NCBI GenBank assembly: GCA_963734015.1
Contig: CAVTFG010000011.1
Coordinates: forward strand, 1-64,000
Source of the DNA: JALZKA01 sp963734015
GTDB taxonomy: Bacteria > Actinomycetota > Thermoleophilia > Solirubrobacterales > 70-9
Length of the DNA: 64,000 nucleotides
Direction: 5' to 3'
Under the pieces are notes generated by a model. The model was not told where the DNA came from and made no database searches. It was given only the letters and a program-made list of their open reading frames with translations. The first letter of the stretch is position 1; each line of letters opens with the position of its first letter. Position numbers and translations under genes: made by a program. Positions 16,212 through 23,197 of the stretch are shown piece by piece.

Positions 16212-16262
16212 GCGAGGCGGAGGCCGAAGGCCGAAGACGAGCCCCGCCGTTCTTGAGGCGGC
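16212..16262 (+). repeat. Leader element, copy A (upstream of cofD)
   Basis: 51-base element filling the whole npdG-cofD gap and ending at the cofD ATG. A GAA-loop hairpin pairs GGCC (16222-16225) with GGCC (16229-16232). CCGCC (16244-16248) can pair either with GGCGG at 16216-16220 or with GGCGG at 16257-16261. The second GGCGG lies in the TTGAGGCGGC run just before the cofD start, so one pairing would mask the ribosome-binding site. Copy B shows a compensatory change in the GAA-loop stem. Confidence 0.82.
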
Positions 16263-17186
16263 ATGAATGTAGTCCTGTTGGCGGGCGGCACCGGCGGAGC
16301 GAAGCTCGCCGCCGGGATGCAGGCCGTTATCGGCACCGATCTGAGCGTGATCGCGAATACCGCCGACGACTTCGAGGTTCACGGCTTGGTCGTCTCGCCG
16401 GACCCCGATCTCTGCACCTACTGGCTCGCGGGGCAGATCGACGAGGAGCGCGGCTGGGGGATCAAGGACGACGAGTTCACCGTCCACGACCGACTGGTGA
16501 AGCTTGGCGCGCCCGATTGGTTCCGCCTTTCCGACCGCGACCTCGCTGCGTGCCTGTACCGCACGCACTTCATCGCCGAGGGCGGGAGCGTGACCGCCGC
16601 CCAGGCGCAGATCGCCCGCGGGCTCGGCGTCGCCGCGTCGGTGCTTCCGATGTGCGAGGAGCGCGTCCGTACCCGGGTCAGGACTCCCGCCGGCTGGCGC
16701 GGGCTCCAGGAGTTCCTGATCCTCGACGAGGGTGACGCGCCGATCGATGCCATCGAGGTCGACGGCCTCGCGGACGCCCAGCCGACCGATGAGGCGCGCG
16801 CCGCCGTCGCGGGTGCTGACCTGATCGTCATCGGTCCGTCGAACCCGGTGATCTCGATCGGGCCCATCCTGGCGATCCCCGGGATGCGCGAGGCGATCGC
16901 CGAGGCGGCGGCTCCGGTCGTGGCGGTCAGCCCGTTCGTTGCCGGGCGCGCGATCAAGGGGCCCACCGAGGCGTTCATGGCGGCGATCGGGCGCCCGGTA
17001 ACCGCCGCGGGCGTCGCCTCCCTCTACGTGGGCCTGCTCGACGGGATGGTGGTCGACGAGGACGACCCGGATCCGCCGCCGGAGGACGTCCGTTCGCTCT
17101 CATGTCCCACGCTGATGGACGGCGCCTCAGGCCGGCGAAGCCTCGCGGACCGGGTGCTCACGTTTGCCTCGGAGCTGACTCCCTGA
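16263..17186 (+). CDS. cofD: 2-phospho-L-lactate (phosphoenolpyruvate) transferase CofD/FbiA
   Basis: 307 aa. It joins the 2-phospholactyl or enolpyruvyl guanosine diphosphate made by CofC to the deazaflavin Fo, giving F420-0. The N-terminal LLAGGTGGAKLAAGM (residues 5-19) is the diagnostic CofD nucleotide loop. Other family stretches are NTADDFEVHGLVVSPDPDLCTYWLAG, FRLSDRDLA and VIGPSNPVISIGPIL. The gene is separated from npdG only by a structured repeat, and from cofC by a hairpin that overlaps its own stop codon. Confidence 0.95.
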   Translation: MNVVLLAGGTGGAKLAAGMQAVIGTDLSVIANTADDFEVHGLVVSPDPDLCTYWLAGQIDEERGWGIKDDEFTVHDRLVKLGAPDWFRLSDRDLAACLYRTHFIAEGGSVTAAQAQIARGLGVAASVLPMCEERVRTRVRTPAGWRGLQEFLILDEGDAPIDAIEVDGLADAQPTDEARAAVAGADLIVIGPSNPVISIGPILAIPGMREAIAEAAAPVVAVSPFVAGRAIKGPTEAFMAAIGRPVTAAGVASLYVGLLDGMVVDEDDPDPPPEDVRSLSCPTLMDGASGRRSLADRVLTFASELTP

Positions 17187-17208
17187 TTTACATGCACTAC
17201 AGGGAGTC
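17177..17208 (+). promoter_or_regulatory. Hairpin enclosing the cofC ribosome-binding site
   Basis: A perfect 9-bp inverted repeat, GACTCCCTG (17177-17185) and CAGGGAGTC (17200-17208), with a 14-base loop. The left arm runs into the cofD stop codon and the right arm contains AGGGAG, the Shine-Dalgarno sequence of cofC five bases before its TTG start. Folded RNA would hide the site, so cofC translation may depend on ribosomes finishing cofD. There is no T-tract, so it is not a typical terminator. Confidence 0.7.
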
Positions 17209-17211
17209 CCG

Positions 17212-17877
17212 TTGAACGCCACTGCGATCCTCCCGGTCAAGCGCTTCGCCCGGGCGAAGACGCGCCTCCTGGGCGACCTGATCGGTCCGCAGGAGCGTGC
17301 CTCGCTGCTGCGCGCGATGCTCACGGACGTGATGGCGGCGATCGAGCGCTCCGCCGCGATCGAGCGCGTGGTCGTCGTGACCGCCGAGGGCCGGGCAGAG
17401 AAGCTGGCGATGGAGTCCGCGAAGCGGATGGGTACGCCCGTCGAGGTGCTGCAGGACCCGCGCGATCCGGGCCACTCCGAGGCGGCGACCCTGGGCATCG
17501 TCCGTGCGAAGGCGCTCGGCGCCGATTGCGTCGCACTGCTTCCCGGTGACTGCCCGTTGCTCGACCCGGGCGAGGTCGACGACGCGCTCGCGCGGATGGA
17601 GCCTGGCCGGGTGGCCGTGGTGCCGGATCGCCACGGGACCGGGACGAACGGCCTGCTGATGGCCCCACCGGACGCGATCGGGCCGGCGTTCGGCCCGGAC
17701 AGCTGCGAGCGGCACCTCGGCCGCGCTGGGCGCGCAGGATGGACTGCGGTCCGCGAGGACCTCTCGTCCCTCGCGCTGGACCTCGATACCCCGGCCGACC
17801 TCGATCAGCTGCGCGAGCGCCTCGGCCGTGACCCGGAGGCGGCGCCCGCCACGGCGGGCGTAGTGGCGACGCTGTGA
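17212..17877 (+). CDS. cofC: 2-phospho-L-lactate/PEP guanylyltransferase CofC/FbiD
   Basis: 221 aa from a TTG at 17212, five bases after AGGGAG. It transfers GMP from GTP onto phospholactate or phosphoenolpyruvate in F420 synthesis. The nucleotidyltransferase fold starts ILPVKRFARAKTRL (residues 4-17), with the metal-binding LPGDCPLLDP (about 105-114) and FGPDSCERHLGRAG later. The stop overlaps the cofE start by GTGA. The weak TTG start and the hairpin over the ribosome-binding site both suggest low, controlled expression. Confidence 0.93.
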   Translation: MNATAILPVKRFARAKTRLLGDLIGPQERASLLRAMLTDVMAAIERSAAIERVVVVTAEGRAEKLAMESAKRMGTPVEVLQDPRDPGHSEAATLGIVRAKALGADCVALLPGDCPLLDPGEVDDALARMEPGRVAVVPDRHGTGTNGLLMAPPDAIGPAFGPDSCERHLGRAGRAGWTAVREDLSSLALDLDTPADLDQLRERLGRDPEAAPATAGVVATL

Positions 17878-18614
17878 TCTCCATCCGTCCCGTCCAGGGC
17901 CTGCCGGAGATCGAGCCGGGCGTCCCACTGGGGACGATGCTGGCTCAGGCCTCCGAGCCCCGGGACGACGACGTCCTCGTCGTCTCGCAGAAGATCGTCT
18001 CGAAGGCCGAAGGCCGCGTCCGCGACCTGGCGTCCGTGACCCCGGGCGAGCGAGCCACCGGCCTCGCCGCGGAGGTCGATAAGGACCCCAGGCTCGTCGA
18101 GCTGATCCTGGACGAGACGGCCGCGATAATCCGGGCGGGGAGCGGCGTCCTGATCGTCGAGACGACTTCCGGTCTGATCTGCGCGAACGCGGGAATCGAC
18201 TCGTCGAACGTGCCGGGCGAGGACGTCGTGGTGCTGCTGCCGGAGGACCCCGATGCCTCCGCCCGGAGCCTTCGGGCGGAGATCCGCAAGGCCTCCGGGC
18301 AGCGGCCCGCGGTCGTGATCGCCGACTCGTTCGGACGTCCCTGGCGGATGGGGCAGGCGGACGTCGCGATCGGGTGCGCCGGGCTCACGCCGCTGGACGA
18401 CTGGCGCGGGCGCCGCGACCGCTCAGGTCGTGAACTCGCCGCGACACTGATCGCGATCGCCGACGAGGTCGCCGCCGCCGCCAGCCTCGCCCGCAACAAG
18501 GCCTCGAGCGAGCCCGCCGCGGTGCTCGCCGGCCTCGGGCGCCACGTCACCGCCGACGACGGCCCTGGAGCGGCCGCGCTCCGGCGCGCCGCCGAGGCCG
18601 ACCTGTTCCGCTAA
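17874..18614 (+). CDS. cofE: Coenzyme F420-0:L-glutamate ligase CofE
   Basis: 246 aa from GTG 17874. It adds the gamma-linked glutamates of the F420 tail using GTP. Family motifs are DDVLVVSQKIVSKAEGR, LIVETTSGLICANAGIDSSN and VIADSFGRPWRMGQADVAIGCAGL. It contains only the ligase domain. The mycobacterial FbiB has an extra C-terminal FMN-binding reductase domain that reduces dehydro-F420; that domain is absent here. It is the last gene of the rightward npdG-cofD-cofC-cofE operon and overlaps the convergent alcohol dehydrogenase by 4 bases. Confidence 0.94.
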   Translation: MISIRPVQGLPEIEPGVPLGTMLAQASEPRDDDVLVVSQKIVSKAEGRVRDLASVTPGERATGLAAEVDKDPRLVELILDETAAIIRAGSGVLIVETTSGLICANAGIDSSNVPGEDVVVLLPEDPDASARSLRAEIRKASGQRPAVVIADSFGRPWRMGQADVAIGCAGLTPLDDWRGRRDRSGRELAATLIAIADEVAAAASLARNKASSEPAAVLAGLGRHVTADDGPGAAALRRAAEADLFR

Positions 18615-19591
18615 TCGGTTTCGATCGCGAGCACGGCGGCGCCCTCCACCCGCCCCGCGCGGAGGTCGTCGAGCGCCACATTCGCGTCGGCGAGCGGGTA
18701 CACCGTCACCGCGGTTCGCACGCCGGCTTCGGCCGCCACGGCCAGGAGCTCCTCGCCGTCGGCCCTGGTGAGGTTGGCGACCGAGCGGATCGTCCGCTCG
18801 CGCCACAGCAGCTCGTACGGGAACGAGGGGATGTCGCTCATGTGGATCCCGGCGCAAACGACGACGCCGCCGGGTGCGAGCGCGCGAAGGGCCGCAACCA
18901 CCAGCTCACCCACCGGCGCGAACACGATCGCGGCGTCGAGCTCCTCCGGGAGCGAGTCGGCGCCACCGGCCCATTCGGCCCCCAGCCCACGCGCGAACGC
19001 CCCGGCCTCCTCCCCGCCCCTCGTGACCGCGAAGACCCTCCGGCCCTGGTGCGCGGCGACCTGGCAGATGATGTGCGCGGAGCCGCCGAAGCCGTAGAGC
19101 CCCAACCGCTGGGCGTCGCCACAGAACCGGAGGGCGCGATAGCCGATCAGCCCGGCGCACAGGAGCGGTGCCGCGTGCGAGTCGTCGGTGTGGCCCCGGA
19201 GCGGGAAGCAGTAGCGCTCGTCGGCGGCCGCCAGCTCGGCGTAGCCGCCATCGCGCGTATAGCCGGTGAACTCCGCACGCAGGCACAGGTTCTCGCGCCC
19301 GGCGAGGCAGTATCTGCACTCGCCGCAGGTCCACCCGAGCCAGGGGATCCCGACCCGCTCGCCGGCATCGAATCGGGCGCCCCCGGGATCGGCGACCTCG
19401 CCGACGATCTGATGCCCGGGGACCAGCGGAAGCTTCGGCTCGGCCAGCTCGCCGTCGACGATGTGCAGGTCCGTCCGGCACACGCCGCACGAGCGGACGC
19501 GGACCAGGACTTCCCCTTCCCGCGGCTCGGGGTCGGGGACCTCGCTCGGCTCCAGCTGTCGCCCGACTGTCTGCATGACCATGGCGCGCAT
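18611..19591 (-). CDS. Zinc-dependent alcohol dehydrogenase (AdhA type)
   Basis: 326 aa from ATG 19591, with GAGGA upstream; longer in-frame extensions are rejected. It is a medium-chain dehydrogenase with a GroES-like domain. CGVCRTDLHIVDGE supplies the catalytic-zinc Cys, GHQIVGEV the His, and CGECRYCLAGRENLC the four structural-zinc cysteines (about 94-108). The nucleotide-binding segment is LYGFGGSAHIICQVA. RSCGVCRTDLH and the residues near the C-terminus fit propanol-preferring AdhA-like enzymes. It is divergently transcribed from the cyclic-nucleotide-domain gene at 19638. Confidence 0.9.
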   Translation of the reverse strand: MRAMVMQTVGRQLEPSEVPDPEPREGEVLVRVRSCGVCRTDLHIVDGELAEPKLPLVPGHQIVGEVADPGGARFDAGERVGIPWLGWTCGECRYCLAGRENLCLRAEFTGYTRDGGYAELAAADERYCFPLRGHTDDSHAAPLLCAGLIGYRALRFCGDAQRLGLYGFGGSAHIICQVAAHQGRRVFAVTRGGEEAGAFARGLGAEWAGGADSLPEELDAAIVFAPVGELVVAALRALAPGGVVVCAGIHMSDIPSFPYELLWRERTIRSVANLTRADGEELLAVAAEAGVRTAVTVYPLADANVALDDLRAGRVEGAAVLAIETD

Positions 19592-19637
19592 CGAGGAAAT
19601 CCTCGCATCACCGGCCCGGAATGGGATACTCCTCCGC

Positions 19638-20069
19638 ATGGCGCGTCGAGGGGATCCCAAGGTCAAGCGGCTCGCTCAGGTGCAGCTGTTCTCGGGCTGC
19701 AGCAAGCGCGACCTCGCGCGGATCGCGGCTCTGTCCAACGAGGTCGAGATCTCCCAGGGAACGGTGCTGATGAAGCAGGGTGATGTCGGTCACGAGGCAT
19801 TCGTGATCGAGGAGGGCCGTGCGAAAGCGACCGTCCGCGGGAAGAAGGGCAGGACCATGGGACCGGGCGAATGCTTCGGCGAGATGGCGCTCCTGCACTC
19901 CGCGCCGCGATCGGCGACCGTGACCGCCGAGACCGACCTGAAATTGGTCGTCCTCGGGTCGCGCGAGTTCTGGACGCTCCTCGAGGACGTTCCCAGCGTC
20001 GCGCTCAAGGTGCTGGCCGCGGTGGGCGAGCGGCTCCGCGACAACGAGGGCAAGCAGCCCCACCACTAG
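19638..20069 (+). CDS. Single-domain cyclic-nucleotide-binding (Crp-like) protein
   Basis: 143 aa from ATG 19638. After a basic N-terminus (MARRGDPKVKRL) comes one CNB beta-barrel: LFSGCSKRDLARIAALSNEVEISQGTVLMKQGD, then GECFGEMALLHSAPRSATVTA, the phosphate-binding cassette with Glu in FGEMALL and Arg in APRSATV (about residue 90), and a C-terminal helix. There is no helix-turn-helix domain, so it is not a transcription factor by itself; it may act by binding a partner. An upstream in-frame ATG at 19581 is possible but would overlap the adh start region. Confidence 0.85.
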   Translation: MARRGDPKVKRLAQVQLFSGCSKRDLARIAALSNEVEISQGTVLMKQGDVGHEAFVIEEGRAKATVRGKKGRTMGPGECFGEMALLHSAPRSATVTAETDLKLVVLGSREFWTLLEDVPSVALKVLAAVGERLRDNEGKQPHH

Positions 20070-20084
20070 GACCGGGACCTCGGC

Positions 20085-22280
20085 CTAGTAGGTCTCGACG
20101 ATGTCGTAGAGCGTCGTCCGCTGTGCGGGGGTCCGACCGGCGGCGCGCGCGGCGGCGATCAGGTCCTCGGGCTCCAGGCGGACGCCGTGCTGTGAGCCCG
20201 CCATTCGTGAGATGTTCTCCTCCATCAGCGTCCCGCCGAGGTCGTTCACGCCCCAACGCAGGCTCTCGGTGGCCGCGTCGATCCCCATCTTCACCCAGCT
20301 GGCCTGGAGGTTCTTCACGGTCCGGCCGAGCGCAAGGCGGAAGGCCGCCGTGTGCTTCAGGTTCTCTGCCCGCGAGATCTCTTCGATCCCGTGCGTACGT
20401 CCGAGCATGGTGTGAAACGGGATGAAGCTGAGCGGGACGAACTCGGTGATGCCTCCGGTTCGCTCCTGCAGCTCGCGGATCACGTGCATGTGGCGGGCGA
20501 GCTCCCAGGGCTCCTCGATGTGGCCGAACATCACCGTCGAGGTCGAGCGCAGCCCGGACGCGTGGCAGGCCTCGATGATCTCCACCCAGCGCCCCGCGGG
20601 AAGCTTGTTCGGCGAGATCCGCCCCCGGACGCCGTCGTGCAGGACCTCGGCGGCGGTACCCGGCGTCGAGCCGAGTCCGCACTCGAGCAGATAGTCGAAG
20701 ACCTGGGCCGGTGACCGGCCCGAGCGCTCGCACATGTAGTGGACCTCCATCGGCGAGTACGCGTGCAGGTGGAGCTGCGGGGCGACCTCCTTGGCGAGCC
20801 GGAGCCACCGCCCGTAGTGCTCCAGCTCGTAGTCCGGGTGGATCCCGCCCTGCATGCAGATCTCGGTCGCGCCGAACTCGACCGCCTCGGCGACCCGCGC
20901 CTGGAAGTCCTCCTCGGTGACGTGGTAGGCGTCCGGCGAGCGCCGGCCCTGGCCGAACCCGCAGAACGCACAGCCGACGGTGCAGATGTTCGTGAAGTTG
21001 ACGTTCCTGTTGACGACGAAGGTGGTGACGTCGCCCGCGAGCTCCTCCCGGAGCCGGTCGGCGCCGGCGCGCATCGCCTCGATCACCTCGGGACGCGTCT
21101 CGGCGAAGAGCGCGGTCAGCTCGTCCTCGGACAGCGCGTCGCCGCGCACGCCCCGCTCGATCGCCGCGGGCGCCAGGCCGGGGTCGATCGCCCGCTCGGC
21201 GCGCCGGCCGGATCCCTTCCGGGGGATGAAGCTCCAGTACTTGAGCTTCACCGCGTCGAGCACTCCCTGCTCCATCCACTCCGGCTCCAGGTACTGCGGA
21301 TAGGCGCAGAGCCGCTCGGTCAGCGCGTAACCCTGGGGCTCCAGGCGCTTGCGGACCTCGTGCGGGCTCGGGAACGCGTGCTCCGGCGAGATGTGGTCGC
21401 CGTTGGCTGAGAGGCCGCCGAGGTCGGTCGCGCCCGCGGCCACCAAGTCGTCCCACCAGTCCGCCAGGTTGGGCGGGATCTGGATGCCTGCTTCGGGCAT
21501 CAGGCGGCGGGTCTCGGAGACCAGGCGTTTCATGTCCTCGAGCGTGATCGGGGTCGCCCAATCCGGAAGCGGCAGGCCCTCGTTGACGCTGGACGAGCTA
21601 TTCGACCAGCGAGCCCTCGCAGCCTCGTCCGCGATCTCGGCCACCTCCCGCCCGTAGTAGCGGGGATGCGGAACGTAGTTTTGGAGGATCACCTCCTGGA
21701 TATGGCCGTGGCGCTCGTGTGAACCGGCGAGCGCTTCGAGCGACGCGATCCGCTCGTCCTCGGTCTCCCCGATCCCGACCAGGATCCCGGAGGTGAACGG
21801 GATCCTGAGCTCGCCGGCCGCGTCGATCGTCGCCATGCGCACGTCCGGGTGCTTCGACGGCGACCCGGCGTGGACGGTTTCCATCAGGCGCTCGGAGATC
21901 GACTCCAGCATCAGCCCCTGCGAGGCGGTCACCTCGCGCAGCCGGGCCAGATCGTCGTGCGAGAGGGCACCCAGGTTCGTGTGCGGCAGGAGGCCGCGCT
22001 CGAGCGCCCGCTCGCACGTGTAGACGACGTACGAGACGAAGTCCTCGTGCCCGTACGCGCGCAGCCGCTCCGCCACCTCGGCGTTCACCTCGGGTTGCTC
22101 GCCGGTCAGGACGAGCAGCTCCTTGGCGTTCCGCCTCAGCGCCTGCTCGAGCCGGTCCTCGACCTCATCGGGCGAGTAGAGGTGCGCCTTGCGCGTCGCA
22201 AACGCGCAGTACTTGCAGACGCACCGGCACGTCCGCGAGAGCGAGAGCGTGTAGTTACGCGAAAACGTGACGCGCCGCAC
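20085..22280 (-). CDS. fbiC: Bifunctional Fo synthase FbiC (CofG-CofH fusion)
   Basis: 731 aa. It builds the deazaflavin core Fo from tyrosine and the riboflavin precursor 5-amino-6-ribitylaminouracil. Two radical SAM domains are fused. The CofG part (about 1-330) has CRCVCKYCAF (CxxxCxxC, residues 18-25). The CofH part (about 400-731) has CTVGCAFCGFG. Typical segments include LMLESISERLMETVHAGSPSKHP, FTSGILVGIGET and GGIHPDYELEHYGRWL. The GTG at 22280 is the only plausible start: an in-frame TGA lies three codons upstream and no other start precedes the first cysteine cluster. The codon lies in a hairpin loop and no Shine-Dalgarno sequence is visible. Separated from cofDCE by adh and the CNB gene. 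Confidence 0.96.
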   Translation of the reverse strand: MRRVTFSRNYTLSLSRTCRCVCKYCAFATRKAHLYSPDEVEDRLEQALRRNAKELLVLTGEQPEVNAEVAERLRAYGHEDFVSYVVYTCERALERGLLPHTNLGALSHDDLARLREVTASQGLMLESISERLMETVHAGSPSKHPDVRMATIDAAGELRIPFTSGILVGIGETEDERIASLEALAGSHERHGHIQEVILQNYVPHPRYYGREVAEIADEAARARWSNSSSSVNEGLPLPDWATPITLEDMKRLVSETRRLMPEAGIQIPPNLADWWDDLVAAGATDLGGLSANGDHISPEHAFPSPHEVRKRLEPQGYALTERLCAYPQYLEPEWMEQGVLDAVKLKYWSFIPRKGSGRRAERAIDPGLAPAAIERGVRGDALSEDELTALFAETRPEVIEAMRAGADRLREELAGDVTTFVVNRNVNFTNICTVGCAFCGFGQGRRSPDAYHVTEEDFQARVAEAVEFGATEICMQGGIHPDYELEHYGRWLRLAKEVAPQLHLHAYSPMEVHYMCERSGRSPAQVFDYLLECGLGSTPGTAAEVLHDGVRGRISPNKLPAGRWVEIIEACHASGLRSTSTVMFGHIEEPWELARHMHVIRELQERTGGITEFVPLSFIPFHTMLGRTHGIEEISRAENLKHTAAFRLALGRTVKNLQASWVKMGIDAATESLRWGVNDLGGTLMEENISRMAGSQHGVRLEPEDLIAAARAAGRTPAQRTTLYDIVETY

Positions 22281-22293
22281 GGCGCGTCACGTT
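22264..22293 (-). terminator. 13-bp hairpin ending the aquaporin gene and holding the fbiC start
   Basis: A perfect 13-bp palindrome with arms 22264-22276 and 22281-22293 and the tetraloop 22277-22280. On the minus strand it begins inside the aquaporin TAA stop codon and is followed by a short T-run (TTTT including the arm end), as in a weak intrinsic terminator. The tetraloop reads GTGC, and its GTG is the start codon of fbiC. Confidence 0.72.
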
Positions 22294-23077
22294 ACTCGTT
22301 GCGTGCGCGGACCTCGGCGTCCTTGACGGCCTGGCCCACCGCCCGGGCGTCCGAGGTGGGAGGCTCCGAACCTTCCGCGAATTGCGGGCCCGCGATGATG
22401 AAGCGGTAGATCCCAACCGCCAGCGCCGCGCCCACGATCGGGCCGAGCACGTACGGGAACAGGTCGGAGGCCTCGAGGGTGTCGCCGATCAGTGCCGGGC
22501 CGAACCAGCGGGCCGGGTTGAACGAGCCGCCGGTGAGCGGGCCGAAGATCATCACGAGGAATCCCAGGGTGGTGCCGATCACGTACGGCGCCCACTCCTG
22601 GCGGGCCCGCGGGTTCATCGCGACCGCGAGCACCACGAGGACCAGCAGGAACGTCCCCAGGCCCTCGACCACGAAGCCCGCGAAGTCGTTGGCGAGCAGG
22701 TTGCTGATCTCGGCGCTGCCGTAGCCGAGCGCGCGGCCCTCGTCGAGCAGGAGACCCTTGACCAGGAGCGCGCCGAGCACGGCGCCCGAGAGCTGGGCGA
22801 GCATGTAGACGACTGCGTCGACCCAGTCGATCTTGCGCTGGACCGCCGCCGCCAGCGTGATCGCCGGGTTGAAGTGGCCGCCTGAGACGGCGCCGAAGGC
22901 CATGATCAGCCCGAACAGCATGAAGGCGTGGACGAGGCCGACGACCGCGAAGTCCGACCCGGTCTGCGCCTCGGGCGAGCTGGCCACGAACAGCGTGACG
23001 ACCGTGCCGACGACGAAGACCAGGAACAGCGTTCCCAGCAGCTCCGCGATGTAGGCGGCCAGACCTCGATCCTGCAC
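22292..23077 (-). CDS. MIP-family channel (aquaporin / glycerol facilitator)
   Basis: 261 aa from GTG 23077, which has AGGAGGT seven bases upstream. Six transmembrane segments and both NPA half-helices are visible: HFNPAIT (about residue 70) and SFNPARW (about 196). It is an inner-membrane channel for water or small neutral solutes. The aromatic/arginine filter (Arg after the second NPA) favours water, but glycerol transport is not excluded. It is upstream of and co-oriented with fbiC, 11 bases away, with a strong hairpin between them. Confidence 0.93.
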   Translation of the reverse strand: MQDRGLAAYIAELLGTLFLVFVVGTVVTLFVASSPEAQTGSDFAVVGLVHAFMLFGLIMAFGAVSGGHFNPAITLAAAVQRKIDWVDAVVYMLAQLSGAVLGALLVKGLLLDEGRALGYGSAEISNLLANDFAGFVVEGLGTFLLVLVVLAVAMNPRARQEWAPYVIGTTLGFLVMIFGPLTGGSFNPARWFGPALIGDTLEASDLFPYVLGPIVGAALAVGIYRFIIAGPQFAEGSEPPTSDARAVGQAVKDAEVRARNE

Positions 23078-23117
23078 TCTTCTACCTCCTGATGGACTTA
23101 AAGCGTGTACCCGCGCT

Positions 23118-23134
23118 CGGTCCGTCACGGACCG
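23118..23134. promoter_or_regulatory. 8-1-8 palindrome in a divergent promoter region
   Basis: CGGTCCGT-C-ACGGACCG is perfectly symmetric and lies between the divergent aquaporin and NMT1-type lipoprotein genes. A TATAGAC-like hexamer region lies 20 bases to the right. Its place and symmetry suggest an operator for a dimeric regulator, or a small stem. The regulator is unknown. Confidence 0.45.
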
Positions 23135-23197
23135 GCGCCGCGGCAGTGTATAGACGCGCGCCGCCCGCGCGTGCCGCGCCGGTACCCTCGGCGCAAC

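Noticed and set aside
14358..16568. 736-codon open frame on the minus strand
   Set aside because: Only its last 128 codons are a gene (the thioesterase). The rest is a shadow of the SDR, npdG and cofD genes and is Arg/Gly-rich.
23101..23197. Possible TPP riboswitch before the ThiY-like gene
   Set aside because: No CTGAGA or ACCTGA boxes are present in the leader, so there is no support for a thiamine riboswitch.
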